Below, piece by piece: positions 22,675 to 31,578 of a stretch of DNA of 31,640 nt. How positions within the stretch are numbered: position 1 is the first letter of the stretch; every line of letters starts with the position of its first letter. Position numbers and translations under genes: made by a program. Origin of the DNA: CAYMKL01 sp964390805 (GTDB lineage Bacteria > Chloroflexota > Anaerolineae > VGOG01); assembly GCA_964390805.1 (NCBI GenBank), contig CAYMKL010000082.1, forward strand, positions 1 to 31,640, read 5' to 3'. The notes beneath the pieces were generated by a model. It ran no database searches. It was not told the origin of the DNA and saw only the letters and a program-made list of their open reading frames with translations.

Positions 22675-24069
22675 ATGGGTGAAACGCTGAACAAGGACAG
22701 TAGGATTCATTTCGTAGGCATCGGCGGCATCGGTCTCTCGGCTATAGCCAGGGTGTTGCTGGAAGAGGGGGGGCGTGTTTCAGGCTCCGATTTGAAGCTC
22801 TCGCCCATCACCGATGCCCTGGCCGCCCAGGGCGCCACCATCCACCAGGGTCATCGAGCGGGGAATGTGGGCGACGCTGATTTGGTGGTCGTCTCCTCGG
22901 CTATACCAGCCGACAATCCTGAGGCAGCGGCCGCCCGCGCAGGGGGCATCCCTGTCGTTAAGCGAGACTGGATGTTGGGGCGCATGATGGAGGGCCGATT
23001 TGGCATCGCCGTGGCCGGCTCCCATGGCAAGACCACGATCACGGCCATGATCGCGCTTCTTCTGACCGAGGCTGACCTGGACCCGACCTTCATCGTCGGC
23101 GGCATTTTGGAAAATCTGGGGACGAACGCCAGGGCCGGTCGGGGAGAGCATTTCGTCATTGAGGCCGACGAGTATGACCGCACCTTTCTGGGACTCAGGC
23201 CCAAGGTCGCTGTGCTCACTAACATCGAGATGGATCACCCCGACTGCTACCCTGAGTTGGATGACTTGGTGGAAGTTTTCCGAGAGTTCCTGCGCCTGGT
23301 TCCTGCCGATGGGTGCATCGTAGGGTGTGGGGACGAGGAGCGGGTAAGAGGAGTACTGGAAGCAAGGGGACAGGGGGCTGGTGTTGTCACTTACGGATTG
23401 GGTGAGGGTGTAGACTGGCTGGCGGTGGACATACGATCAAACGAGTTGGGCGGACATGACTTCGTTGCCTTACACGATGGCCGTGCGGTTGGCGAGTTTA
23501 CTCTGTGCATCCCTGGCCTGCATAATGTGCAGAATGCCCTGGCGGTGCTCGCTGTTGCTCACCGGCTGGGTTTGAACCTGGCAGGTGTGGGGGAGTCGCT
23601 GCGAAGCTATCGCGGGGTACAGCGGCGCTTCGAGGTGAAGGGCGAGGTGAATGGAATAGTTGTCATTGATGATTACGCCCACCATCCCACCCAGATACAA
23701 GCTACCCTACGGGCGGCGCGGGAACGCTATGCGGGGCGAACGCTATGGGCCGTCTTCCAGCCCCACACCTACAGCCGCACCAAGGCCCTGCTGGGCGAAT
23801 TCGCCGAAAGCTTCGCCGACGCCGACCACGTGGTCGTGACCGAGATCTATGCCGCTCGCGAGTTCGACGACCTGGGGGTGAGCGCGGCCGACATCGTGGC
23901 CCGTATGAAGCATCCCGACGCCCGCCACATTTCTGGCCTGAACGAGGCCACCGATCATTTGCTCGATCACCTGGAGTCCGGTGATGTGCTCATCACTTTG
24001 GGAGCAGGGGATGGGTACAAGGTGGGAGACAACGTTTTGGCTAAGGGAAGAAGGCGTAACATTCACTAA
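22675..24069 (+). CDS. murC: UDP-MurNAc--L-Ala ligase MurC
   Basis: MurC adds L-alanine to UDP-MurNAc, the first peptide step. The 464-residue protein shows the N-terminal HFVGIGGIGLSAIARVL, the ATP loop VAGSHGKTTITAM, EADEYDRTFL with LTNIEMDHPD, and the C-terminal DDYAHHPTQIQATL and FQPHTYSRTKAL. The DDYAHHP motif marks MurC rather than MurD, E or F. Length is typical. It begins two bases after the CvpA-like gene; GGTAGGG overlaps the stop codon and may serve as ribosome site. Confidence 0.96.
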   Translation: MGETLNKDSRIHFVGIGGIGLSAIARVLLEEGGRVSGSDLKLSPITDALAAQGATIHQGHRAGNVGDADLVVVSSAIPADNPEAAAARAGGIPVVKRDWMLGRMMEGRFGIAVAGSHGKTTITAMIALLLTEADLDPTFIVGGILENLGTNARAGRGEHFVIEADEYDRTFLGLRPKVAVLTNIEMDHPDCYPELDDLVEVFREFLRLVPADGCIVGCGDEERVRGVLEARGQGAGVVTYGLGEGVDWLAVDIRSNELGGHDFVALHDGRAVGEFTLCIPGLHNVQNALAVLAVAHRLGLNLAGVGESLRSYRGVQRRFEVKGEVNGIVVIDDYAHHPTQIQATLRAARERYAGRTLWAVFQPHTYSRTKALLGEFAESFADADHVVVTEIYAAREFDDLGVSAADIVARMKHPDARHISGLNEATDHLLDHLESGDVLITLGAGDGYKVGDNVLAKGRRRNIH

Positions 24070-24094
24070 CAAACACCCTGGATCCCCAATAGTA

Positions 24095-24125
24095 GTCGGT
24101 GGATCCACTGGATTACTCCACCGAC
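24095..24125. repeat. Hairpin between murC and the Wzz-like gene
   Basis: GTCGGTGGA (24095-24103) and TCCACCGAC (24117-24125) pair perfectly over 9 bases with a 13-base loop. There is no T-run, so it is probably not a terminator. The 83-base gap holds nothing else. Confidence 0.6.
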
Positions 24126-24152
24126 AAGGTACGTCAGTCAGGAGGAGAGAAG

Positions 24153-25586
24153 ATGGACATAAATGAGTATCTTGACGCCATCGCCAGGCATTTGGGATTG
24201 ATTCTGGTGCTCACTCTGCTGGCAATGCTCGTGGCAGCTATCATCAATCTTTTCATACCTCCCACGTATGAGGCCACGGCTATCCTATCTGTGCCTCAGT
24301 TGAGCCCCTCGGTGCCTATTGTGTCTTTGACCAAGAGCACTGAGGTTGAAGGGCAAGTGATCGCATCCCTCAGCACCAGGAATCCCATTTTCCCTGGGGG
24401 GCAGGTGCCTGAAGGGCTTATCCACGACATCGAGGTGAACGAGAGGCCGAACATGCTCCGTATCACGGCGCGTTCGGATACACCGCAGAGAGGCGCGCTC
24501 ATAGCCAATACGTGGGCGAATTTCGCCGTTGAGCAGATCTCAGAAGCCCAGTTGAAGGAGGGCCAACAGCTCAAGACTGCCGAGCAGAATCTGGAAATGG
24601 CTAATGAGGCGCTGAATGTCTTTGAAGAGGAGTACGGATTTGGACTCTTTGGATTCGGCACCGCCGAAGAGGACCTGGAAGCCGATAAAGAACGGTTGGG
24701 CGCCCATCAACTCAGGCAAGACAGCATCAAACAGAGCATTGAAGAGGCGAAGACTTTTAGGGCAACCATAAAGGGAGGAGATACCGGCGCTTCTGCGAAG
24801 ACCATTTCTCCTTTTGTTATCCATCTCTTGCAAAAGGTATCGAAAGAGTCCCAGGGTGACATATTCCCGGTCCAAGTTCTGCTCCTGGAGCAGCAAGTTG
24901 ATCAGCATGTCATTGAGCAGTATGAGACAACCATGGAGGACATTGAGGCAGCGCTTGAAGAGGCAAAGGATCTCAGAGACGCTGTCGAGCAGGGAGGCAG
25001 CATGGGCTCTCCTGAGTTGATGACCTCACTCATAACTGACTTCCTGGAGAGCGGATCAACCGAATCGGCCATGGGGATAGATGTTGAGGCTCTTTCCCTC
25101 CCCACGGACGATATCAGTCCCAGTCAGCAAGTGGCAATCCTCGACACGATCATCTCGATCCTGGAAGGAAGGGAGGCTCTCATCGCAGCCAATATGGCCC
25201 AGTTGTCCACGAAAGCGGTGGATACGCTGGATGCCGCGATTGCGGCTCTCAAAACTGAGGAGGAGGAGTTGGCTAGTAGCATTGAGGTGCTCTCCTCCGA
25301 TATCTCTCAGCGAGAAAAGATTATGGCAGAGAAAAGACCCGAACTGGAGAGATTGATCGTGGCAAGGGTCGAGGCTGAAGAGATCTACATGTCCCAGGCC
25401 GATAAGATGCAAAAGGACGAGTTTGCTGCTGAGCCGAAGGTGATCGCTTCGGCAATGGAACCAAAGGAGCCCATCCGGCCCAACAAGTTGTGGAATGTCG
25501 GTCTGGCTGGCGCCTTAGGCTTGATGGTGGGCCTCCTGCTGGCTATTAGAGAGGAACGTGTCAAAGGGGAGTTGATGTGGTGGTAG
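24153..25586 (+). CDS. Wzz-like chain-length determinant family membrane protein
   Basis: The 477-residue protein has a Wzz-type layout: an N-terminal membrane segment (about 14-37) followed by IPPTYEATAILSV, a long helical and coiled-coil extracytoplasmic region, a Pro-rich AMEPKEPIRPNKLWN and a second membrane segment (about 450-466). Wzz/PCP proteins set polysaccharide chain length, usually with a Wzy polymerase or a tyrosine kinase, but none is present here. No kinase domain is fused. The start at 24153 follows AGGAGGAGAGAAG. It sits between murC and murB, whose start it overlaps by 10 bases, so it appears integrated in the cell-wall transcript. The exact role is unknown. Confidence 0.75.
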   Translation: MDINEYLDAIARHLGLILVLTLLAMLVAAIINLFIPPTYEATAILSVPQLSPSVPIVSLTKSTEVEGQVIASLSTRNPIFPGGQVPEGLIHDIEVNERPNMLRITARSDTPQRGALIANTWANFAVEQISEAQLKEGQQLKTAEQNLEMANEALNVFEEEYGFGLFGFGTAEEDLEADKERLGAHQLRQDSIKQSIEEAKTFRATIKGGDTGASAKTISPFVIHLLQKVSKESQGDIFPVQVLLLEQQVDQHVIEQYETTMEDIEAALEEAKDLRDAVEQGGSMGSPELMTSLITDFLESGSTESAMGIDVEALSLPTDDISPSQQVAILDTIISILEGREALIAANMAQLSTKAVDTLDAAIAALKTEEEELASSIEVLSSDISQREKIMAEKRPELERLIVARVEAEEIYMSQADKMQKDEFAAEPKVIASAMEPKEPIRPNKLWNVGLAGALGLMVGLLLAIREERVKGELMWW

Positions 25587-26467
25587 GCCAAGTATGTCGA
25601 AATGAATTCATGTCCCTCCACACCTCCTTTTGCATCGGTGGCCCGGCCGATTTCTACATCGTGGCTACGAGCGCGCACGAACTGGCTGATCTTGCCACGT
25701 CGGCGCGAAAACATGACCTGCCCTACTTAATCATCGGCCGGGCCACCAACATCCTGGTGGCCGATAAGGGTATCCGCGGCTTTGTGATAGAGAATGGAGG
25801 ACAGAATACGTGCTTCGAGAACGACGTAGTTCTATACGCCGAGAGTGGGGCATTATTGGGAGACCTGGCCCGTGAGAGCGCGCGACGGGGCCTGGGGGGG
25901 CTGGAATGGGCAGTGGGCATCCCCGGCTCAGTCGGAGGGGCTATCGTGGGCAACGCCGGAGCCTACGGCGGCTACATCGGTGATGTGGCGAGAAAGGCCA
26001 CCGTGCTCACCGCCGACGGGACGGTGCGCGAGTTGTCCGCCCAGGAGATGGACTTCGGCTACAGGACGAGCAGGTTCAAGGGACAAGAAAGTAAGGGTAG
26101 GCAAGAGGTCATACTCTCGGCAGAGTTCGCGTTGCGCCCGGAGCCTGCCCAGACCCTCGCGGAGAAGATGGCCGATTACACGCGGCGTCGAGAGGCAAAG
26201 CAACCCACGGAACCCAGCGTCGGCAGCATCTTCAAACGGACGAAACAGTATCCGGCCGGATTCCTTATTGAGCAGGCGGGCCTCAAGGGGACGCGCATCG
26301 GGGGCGCGCAGATCTCGCCGAGACACGCCAATTTCATCGTCAATCTGGGTGGGGCCAGGGCAGTTGATGTTAAGGCCCTCATTGACCTGGCTCAGGAGCA
26401 GGTGCGAGAGCAATTTGGCGTTGAGCTGGAGCTGGAGATCGAATTGGTAGGAGAGTGGAATGGCTGA
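25577..26467 (+). CDS. murB: UDP-N-acetylenolpyruvoylglucosamine reductase MurB
   Basis: MurB reduces UDP-GlcNAc-enolpyruvate to UDP-MurNAc with NADPH and FAD. The 296-residue protein has the N-terminal HTSFCIGGPADFYIVA, the FAD-binding IIGRATNILVADKGIRG and GIPGSVGGAIVGNAGAYGG, the YRTSRFK arginine motif, the catalytic serine in PSVGSIFKR and the closing HANFIVN motif. The start is a GTG at 25577 with GGGGAG upstream, inside the end of the preceding gene; the N-terminus is short but complete enough for the fold. The stop overlaps ddl by 8 bases. Confidence 0.95.
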   Translation: MVVGQVCRNEFMSLHTSFCIGGPADFYIVATSAHELADLATSARKHDLPYLIIGRATNILVADKGIRGFVIENGGQNTCFENDVVLYAESGALLGDLARESARRGLGGLEWAVGIPGSVGGAIVGNAGAYGGYIGDVARKATVLTADGTVRELSAQEMDFGYRTSRFKGQESKGRQEVILSAEFALRPEPAQTLAEKMADYTRRREAKQPTEPSVGSIFKRTKQYPAGFLIEQAGLKGTRIGGAQISPRHANFIVNLGGARAVDVKALIDLAQEQVREQFGVELELEIELVGEWNG

Positions 26468-27608
26468 GAAGCTCAGGGTGGGTGTCATCTTCGGAGGGCA
26501 GTCTGGAGAGCACGAGGTCTCGTTGGTCTCTGCCCAAGGTATCATGAATGCCATGGATAAAGAGAAGTACGAGATAATCCCCATCGGCATCACTAAAAAG
26601 GGGCGCTGGCTGACCAGCGGCGAGCCGATGAAGCTGCTGCAATCCCCCCCCTCCGTCTCCCCCCCAAGCGGGGGAGGTGAAAGGGAGAGCGCGGAACGGG
26701 CAGAGTCCGGAGCACGGGAGCTAGTGGTTAGAGGTAGGCGCGACCTGGTGCCAGGTACTCGCGAGACGGGATTCCCTCAAGTTGACGTCGTGTTCCCTGT
26801 CTTGCATGGCCCTTATGGGGAGGACGGTACGGTACAGGGCCTCCTGGAGCTGGCCGATATACCCTACGTCGGGGCGGGGGTGCTGGGCTCGGCGCTGGGG
26901 ATGGACAAAATCGCTATGAAGGCCGTCTTCAAGAACTACGGGCTACCTGTGGTGCAGCATCTGCCGCTCAAGCGCAAGGACTGGGAGCGGGACCCTGAGG
27001 CCATGATGAAACTCATTGAAAAAGAGCTGGGTTATCCCTGTTTCATCAAGCCGGCCAACCTGGGCTCCAGCGTGGGCATCTCCAAGGTCCACCAGCGCAG
27101 CGGGTTGGCTCCGGCCCTGGAACTGGCGGCTCGCTACGACCGCAGGATGCTGGCCGAGCGAGCGGTGAACGCGCGGGAGATCGAGGTCAGCGTCCTGGGC
27201 AACGACGAGCCTATCGCCTCGGTGCCGGGGGAGATCATTCCCTGCCGTGAGTTCTACGACTACATCGCCAAGTACATAGATGACCGATCAGAGCTGATCA
27301 TTCCCGCTGATCTTCCATCAGAAATGACTCGGCGGATACAGGAGTTGGCCATCGCCGCTTTCCTGGTTGTGGACTGTGCAGGGATGGCGCGCGTTGATTT
27401 CATGCTGGATAGGGATACGGGGGAGCTCTACATAGGTGAGCTAAACACCATACCCGGCTTCACGCCCATCAGCATGTACCCCAAGTTGTGGGAGGCCAGC
27501 GGCATTTCATACTCAGAGCTAATTGACCGGTTGATCGAACTGGCGTTGGGAAGGCATGCCGACAATAGCAGATCGGAGACGTCCTACAGTCTGGAAGAAC
27601 TCGAGTGA
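26460..27608 (+). CDS. ddl: D-alanine--D-alanine ligase
   Basis: Ddl makes the D-Ala-D-Ala used by MurF. The 382-residue ATP-grasp protein has GGQSGEHEVSLVSAQGI, HGPYGEDGTVQG, the ATP-binding CFIKPANLGSSVGISKV, NAREIEVSVLGN, and the metal/product site GELNTIPGFTP. Residues about 61-85 (QSPPSVSPPSGGGERES and following) are low-complexity, repeat-derived and lie in a loop between the N-terminal and central domains, where Ddl enzymes tolerate variation. The start overlaps murB. Confidence 0.95.
   Translation: MAEKLRVGVIFGGQSGEHEVSLVSAQGIMNAMDKEKYEIIPIGITKKGRWLTSGEPMKLLQSPPSVSPPSGGGERESAERAESGARELVVRGRRDLVPGTRETGFPQVDVVFPVLHGPYGEDGTVQGLLELADIPYVGAGVLGSALGMDKIAMKAVFKNYGLPVVQHLPLKRKDWERDPEAMMKLIEKELGYPCFIKPANLGSSVGISKVHQRSGLAPALELAARYDRRMLAERAVNAREIEVSVLGNDEPIASVPGEIIPCREFYDYIAKYIDDRSELIIPADLPSEMTRRIQELAIAAFLVVDCAGMARVDFMLDRDTGELYIGELNTIPGFTPISMYPKLWEASGISYSELIDRLIELALGRHADNSRSETSYSLEELE
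26657..26676. repeat. CTCCCCC-AAGC-GGGGGAG repeat inside ddl
   Basis: CTCCCCC (26657-26663) and GGGGGAG (26670-26676) form a short palindrome in a C-rich and then G-rich stretch, read as SPPSGGGE. Such CTCCCC/GGGGAG palindromes are commonly dispersed repeats. Confidence 0.6.
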
Positions 27609-27646
27609 TTCACCAGAAACAAGCCAATCTCTGCTAGGGAATTGCC

Positions 27647-28444
27647 ATGCCCCGCAGATCATCGAAGCGAAAAACGAAGAAGCGTCCCAAAGCCAAGCGA
27701 AATCACGCCTACGAAATCGCTAAGCCGAGTGCAAAGCTGGCGCCGAGGTCCCTGGTCGGTCTCTGGCCGGTCAAAGAGGGCCTCCTGCTGAGCGTATTCC
27801 TGTTGGCGGTGCTGGCTCTGTTGACCAGTCAGTTCTTCACCACCCACAGGTTCTATGTCTACGATGCTGAGGTGCAGGGTAACCAATTTGTTGGCCGGGA
27901 TGAGATCTACAGTGCCAGTGGCTTGCACGAGTTGAGCATATTCTGGATCAAACCCGAACAAGTGGAGGCTGACATCGTCAGATTGCCGGGCATCAAGGAG
28001 GCCAAGGTCACCTGTCGGCTGCCCAACCGGGTGAGAATCGAGGTGCTGGAGCGCCAGACGCAAATCATCTGGCAAAGGGGCGAGACGCGCTATGGGGTTG
28101 ACGATCGGGGCACTATCCTCCCTCTGGAAGGTGAGTCGGAGGGGATGCTTCTCATCCAGGATCTGAGGACAGGCCCCTTTGAAGTTGGCGACCGAATTGA
28201 TACTGAGGTTGTCAGGTCGGCGCTGGAGCTGCGGCGGCTCCTTCCGGAAACGGTCGCCCTCGAGTATTCCGAGGACAAGGGGTTGAGCTTTCACCAATGG
28301 GGTTATGCCGTCTACTTTGGCGCCGGCGACATGGCGGGGAGAATCGCTATCTTGCACGCCTTGCGCCAGGACCTTGCCTCTGATGGGATTCAGCCAGAGT
28401 ACGTGGATGTGCGCTTCCTAGAGAGCCCTTTCTGCAGATATTAG
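27647..28444 (+). CDS. ftsQ: Cell division protein FtsQ/DivIB
   Basis: FtsQ links early and late divisome proteins. The 265-residue protein has a very basic cytoplasmic N-terminus (residues 1-20 are rich in Lys/Arg), one membrane segment (about 44-64), a POTRA domain (about 69-138, DAEVQGNQFVGRDEIYSASGL to LPNRVRIEVLERQ) and a C-terminal beta domain. This is the standard FtsQ/DivIB layout and place, between ddl and ftsA. The ATG at 27647 follows AGGGAATTGCC. Confidence 0.88.
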   Translation: MPRRSSKRKTKKRPKAKRNHAYEIAKPSAKLAPRSLVGLWPVKEGLLLSVFLLAVLALLTSQFFTTHRFYVYDAEVQGNQFVGRDEIYSASGLHELSIFWIKPEQVEADIVRLPGIKEAKVTCRLPNRVRIEVLERQTQIIWQRGETRYGVDDRGTILPLEGESEGMLLIQDLRTGPFEVGDRIDTEVVRSALELRRLLPETVALEYSEDKGLSFHQWGYAVYFGAGDMAGRIAILHALRQDLASDGIQPEYVDVRFLESPFCRY

Positions 28445-28468
28445 CTATTGGGCACTAGATGAATTGGT

Positions 28469-28792
28469 ATGTGGTTACCGCTCATTGGTTTGTTAGTTGG
28501 CGTCATCGTTAGCTATCTCTTGTCCATAACCATACCCGCCCAGTACTCGCGCTACACTGCCCTGGCTATCCTGGCTGCTTCGGATTCGATTTTGGGCGCG
28601 GCGCGGGCTCAACTGGAGGGTCAATACGACAACAAGGTTTTTATCAGCGGCTTCTGTGTTAATGCTCTTTTGGCTGGGTTTCTGGCCTTCGTAGGCGACC
28701 GCCTGGGTGTGGATCTCTACTATGCGGCTATCGTGGCTTTTGGCGTGCGCCTCTTTGACAACCTGGCCATCATCCGCCGCCATTTTCTTTGA
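28469..28792 (+). CDS. sbp: Small basic membrane protein Sbp (DUF1290)
   Basis: The 107-residue protein has about four hydrophobic segments and the family pattern YLSITIPAQYSRYTALAILAASDSILGAARA followed, near the end, by FGVRLFDNLAIIRRHF (no run here exceeds the family core). In Bacillus the sbp gene lies just before ftsA, as here. Its function is not established. The start at 28469 is the only one possible, since an in-frame stop lies nine bases upstream; no clear ribosome site is visible. Confidence 0.8.
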   Translation: MWLPLIGLLVGVIVSYLLSITIPAQYSRYTALAILAASDSILGAARAQLEGQYDNKVFISGFCVNALLAGFLAFVGDRLGVDLYYAAIVAFGVRLFDNLAIIRRHFL

Positions 28793-28819
28793 CCTATTGC
28801 CTGTAGAGAGGTTGGTGCT

Positions 28820-30037
28820 TTGGAAAGAACAGTAGTAAGCATTGACGTTGGCACTACCAAGGTTTGCACCCTGGTGGGCAAGACGGACGATGGGGGCGCC
28901 TTGCGCATCGTGGGGGTCGGGGTAGTTCCGTCGAAAGGGCTACGCAAAGGGGTGGTGGTCAACGTCGGCGAGACCACCGAAGCTATCGCTGCCTCCGTGG
29001 AGAAGGCACAACGCATCTCTGGCCATGGAATCGAGCGTGCTCACGTTGGCGTGGCCGGCGCCCACATCTCCTCTTTCAACAGCCGGGGCGTGGTAGCTGT
29101 CTCGAGAGGGCACAGCATAACCCAGGACGACGTTAATCGTGTGCTGGACGCGGCACTGGCCATTGCCATCCCCCACAATCGTGAGGTCATTCATGTTGTA
29201 CCCCGTGGCTATATCGTAGATGGACAAGATGGAGTGCGTGATCCCCTGGGTATGCATGGTTTCCGCTTGGAGGTGGAGGCCCATATCATCACCGGGTCGG
29301 CAACCTCCATCCATAATTTGGTTAAGTGTATCAACCAGGTGGGCATCGAAATAGACGAGCTCGTGCTGGCCCCTTTGGCTTCGGGGGAGGCGGCTTTGAC
29401 GAACAACGAGCGGGAGATGGGCGTGGTCCTGGCCGACATCGGCGGGGGCACCACGGACATGGCCATTTTCATCGAGGGTAGCGTCTGGCACACCGCAGTG
29501 CTGGCCATCGGTGGCAACCATCTGACTAACGATGTGGCTGTTGGACTGCGCGCTCCCTTTGCCACGGCCAAGGAGATCAAGGAGAAATATGGCTACGCTC
29601 GTTCAGATGGCATCGTCGCCAATGAGACCATTGACGTGCCCGTCTTCGGCGGGGACTCATGGCAAGCCATCTCCCACAAGTTTCTCTCCGAGATCATCGA
29701 GGCGCGAGCGACAGAGATATTCAACCTCTTGCTGCAAGAGGTGAAGCGCTCTGGCTACGATGGCCTGTTGCCGGCCGGCGTCGTTCTCTGTGGGGGAGCG
29801 TCGCAGATGGCGGGGATGAGAGAGTTAGGTCGTGATATATTGCAGTTGCCAACGCGGATTGGTACGCCTCAGGATTTGCAGGGCCTGGTAGATGCGCTCT
29901 CTAATCCCGCCTACGCTACCGGCGTTGGCTTGCTGCTCTGGGGATTGCGCGAGGAAGCTACTCCGGTTCCCACTGAGAGACCGGCTGGCCTGTGGCAGCG
30001 AATTGTCCATTGGCTCAGAGCTTTTCTGCCGGGCTGA
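28820..30037 (+). CDS. ftsA: Cell division protein FtsA
   Basis: FtsA is an actin-like ATPase that tethers FtsZ to the membrane. The 405-residue protein starts VVSIDVGTTKVCTLVG (phosphate 1), has the 1C-domain region AHVGVAGAHISSFNSRG, the phosphate 2 motif LADIGGGTTDMAIF and the adenosine motif VVLCGGASQMAGM. The C-terminus (WQRIVHWLRAFLPG) is an amphipathic helix, as expected for membrane attachment. The start is a TTG at 28820 with GAGAGG about nine bases upstream. It is followed by a repeat-bearing 157-base gap and ftsZ. Confidence 0.95.
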   Translation: MERTVVSIDVGTTKVCTLVGKTDDGGALRIVGVGVVPSKGLRKGVVVNVGETTEAIAASVEKAQRISGHGIERAHVGVAGAHISSFNSRGVVAVSRGHSITQDDVNRVLDAALAIAIPHNREVIHVVPRGYIVDGQDGVRDPLGMHGFRLEVEAHIITGSATSIHNLVKCINQVGIEIDELVLAPLASGEAALTNNEREMGVVLADIGGGTTDMAIFIEGSVWHTAVLAIGGNHLTNDVAVGLRAPFATAKEIKEKYGYARSDGIVANETIDVPVFGGDSWQAISHKFLSEIIEARATEIFNLLLQEVKRSGYDGLLPAGVVLCGGASQMAGMRELGRDILQLPTRIGTPQDLQGLVDALSNPAYATGVGLLLWGLREEATPVPTERPAGLWQRIVHWLRAFLPG

Positions 30038-30051
30038 GGCCCGATTGGTAG

Positions 30052-30147
30052 AGAAACCAGGTTTTTCCCCATCTGAGCAACCAGGTTGTTCTCTTGGGGA
30101 CTCCTGGAATACGAGAAGGCGCTTCATCAACCAAAAACCTGGTTTCT
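30052..30147. repeat. AAACCAGGTTT palindromic element between ftsA and ftsZ
   Basis: AGAAACCAGGTTTTT (30052-30066) and AAAAACCTGGTTTCT (30133-30147) are exact 15-base inverted copies; a further AACCAGGTT core lies at 30079-30087. It ends 36 bases before the ftsZ ribosome site and could affect the ftsA/ftsZ mRNA ratio. Confidence 0.8.
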
Positions 30148-30194
30148 TATGATTGTTCATCAAAAAAAGTAAGACTAGCAAGGAGGTCGAAAAG

Positions 30195-31244
30195 ATGCAA
30201 AGCACACGGGAAGTCGGAAACTTCGCTCAGATCAGGGTGGTGGGAGTTGGTGGGGGTGGTTCCAACGCGGTCAACCGTATGATAGAAGAGGGGCTGCAGG
30301 GTGTGGAGTTCATTGCTGTGAACACCGATGCCCAAGCTCTGATGCTATCCAACGCCCCCCAGCTCATCCGCATCGGCGACAAGCTGACCAAGGGCTTGGG
30401 CTCAGGTGGCGATCCTGAGACCGGCCGCAAGGCAGCCGAGGAGTCGAACGACGCGCTGTATGAAGCTCTCAAAGGTTCGGACATGGTCTTCCTCACCGCT
30501 GGCATCGGCGGCGGAACGGGGACGGGAGCCTCGCCCATCATTGGCAACATCGCCAAAGAGGTAGGGGCCTTGACCATTGGCGTGGTCACCAGGCCCTTCA
30601 CCTTCGAGGGCAAGCGCCGACAGCAGGTGGCCGAGGATGGCATTGAGAAGCTCAAGGAGCAGGTGGACACTCTCATCGTCATCCCCAACGACCGCTTGCT
30701 GGAGATAGTGGACAAGAAGGCTTCCATCCAGCAAGCGTTCGGGGTGGCCGACGATGTCTTGCGCCAGGGCATCCAGGGCATCTCGGAGTTGATCACCGTG
30801 CCTGGGCTCATCAATCTGGACTTCGCCGATGTGCGGTCTATCATGGCCGAAGGTGGGGCTGCGCTGATGGCGATAGGCCGGGCCACCGGCGACAACCGGG
30901 CCTTCGAGGCAGCACAGGCAGCCATCTCCAGTTCTCTGCTGGATATCACCATTGATGGTGCGCGGGGGATCCTGTTCAACGTTACCGGCGGCAAGGACCT
31001 GAGCCTCTTCGAGGTGAATCAGGCGGCAGAGCTCATCAAGGAGACGGCGCATCCAGATGTGAACATCATCTTCGGGGCTGTCATTGACTCTGAGATGGAG
31101 GACAAGATCCAGATCACGGTCATTGCCACCGGATTCGATGTGGCGGAACAGCATAAGCCTGCCGTCACCAAGCGGGCCATCGAGTTCCCGGTGCGCGCCT
31201 TCGACAGGGAAGACATAGACATTCCGGCCTTCCTGCGCCGCTGA
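30195..31244 (+). CDS. ftsZ: Cell division GTPase FtsZ
   Basis: FtsZ is the tubulin-like GTPase that forms the division ring. The 349-residue protein has VVGVGGGGSNAVNRM near the start, the tubulin signature GGGTGTG at 105-111, the T7 loop NLDFADV at 207-213 and the conserved C-terminal peptide DIPAFLRR that binds FtsA. The linker before that peptide is very short (about 15 residues), so the whole protein is compact. The ATG at 30195 follows AAGGAGGTCGAAAAG; a 14-residue upstream extension would begin at a TTG and run through that site. Confidence 0.97.
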   Translation: MQSTREVGNFAQIRVVGVGGGGSNAVNRMIEEGLQGVEFIAVNTDAQALMLSNAPQLIRIGDKLTKGLGSGGDPETGRKAAEESNDALYEALKGSDMVFLTAGIGGGTGTGASPIIGNIAKEVGALTIGVVTRPFTFEGKRRQQVAEDGIEKLKEQVDTLIVIPNDRLLEIVDKKASIQQAFGVADDVLRQGIQGISELITVPGLINLDFADVRSIMAEGGAALMAIGRATGDNRAFEAAQAAISSSLLDITIDGARGILFNVTGGKDLSLFEVNQAAELIKETAHPDVNIIFGAVIDSEMEDKIQITVIATGFDVAEQHKPAVTKRAIEFPVRAFDREDIDIPAFLRR

Positions 31245-31543
31245 ACATGATCGTGGGATCTAGAATACTGTGATTCCTCACCTGCTCATCAAATGGCGTG
31301 TAGGTCTGCCCATAAGAGCAACAGGTTAGTCGCGCTTGTTTGCTAGGTATTCTGGCCTGGGTGGAAAACTCACCAGGGGCAGGCGAGGTTTTCCCCTAGC
31401 GTGAACATCTCCTGCTATATGCTAGTCGGGCAGCATCTTCCACCTCTTCCGTGCTCGTTGGTGGTGTGTTGCAGCGTTTTGTCGTCGTCCTGAGTGCCTT
31501 GGGCCACGGAAACGCAGGCTGCCCTTAGCACCTCCTTTCTGTC
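31245..31543. other. Non-coding region after ftsZ
   Basis: No gene is supported here. An imperfect hairpin lies at 31363-31393 (GGAAAAC...GTTTTCC). CACCTCCTTTCT at 31529-31540 equals the usual 3' end of 16S rRNA, but nothing around it resembles rRNA. Confidence 0.5.
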
Positions 31544-31578
31544 TTCTCCCCCTTCCCATTGCTTGGGAAGGGGGAGAA
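31544..31578 (+). terminator. Probable rho-independent terminator of the dcw cluster
   Basis: TTCTCCCCCTTCCC pairs exactly with GGGAAGGGGGAGAA (14 pairs, 7-base loop), then CCATTTTT follows. It lies 300 bases after ftsZ. The CCCCTTCCC/GGGAAGGGG sequence is also a common dispersed palindrome. Confidence 0.65.

Noticed and set aside
31529..31540. CACCTCCTTTCT, equal to the usual 16S rRNA 3' end
   Set aside because: The flanking bases do not resemble 16S rRNA; on the minus strand it would be a ribosome site, but no credible gene follows it.
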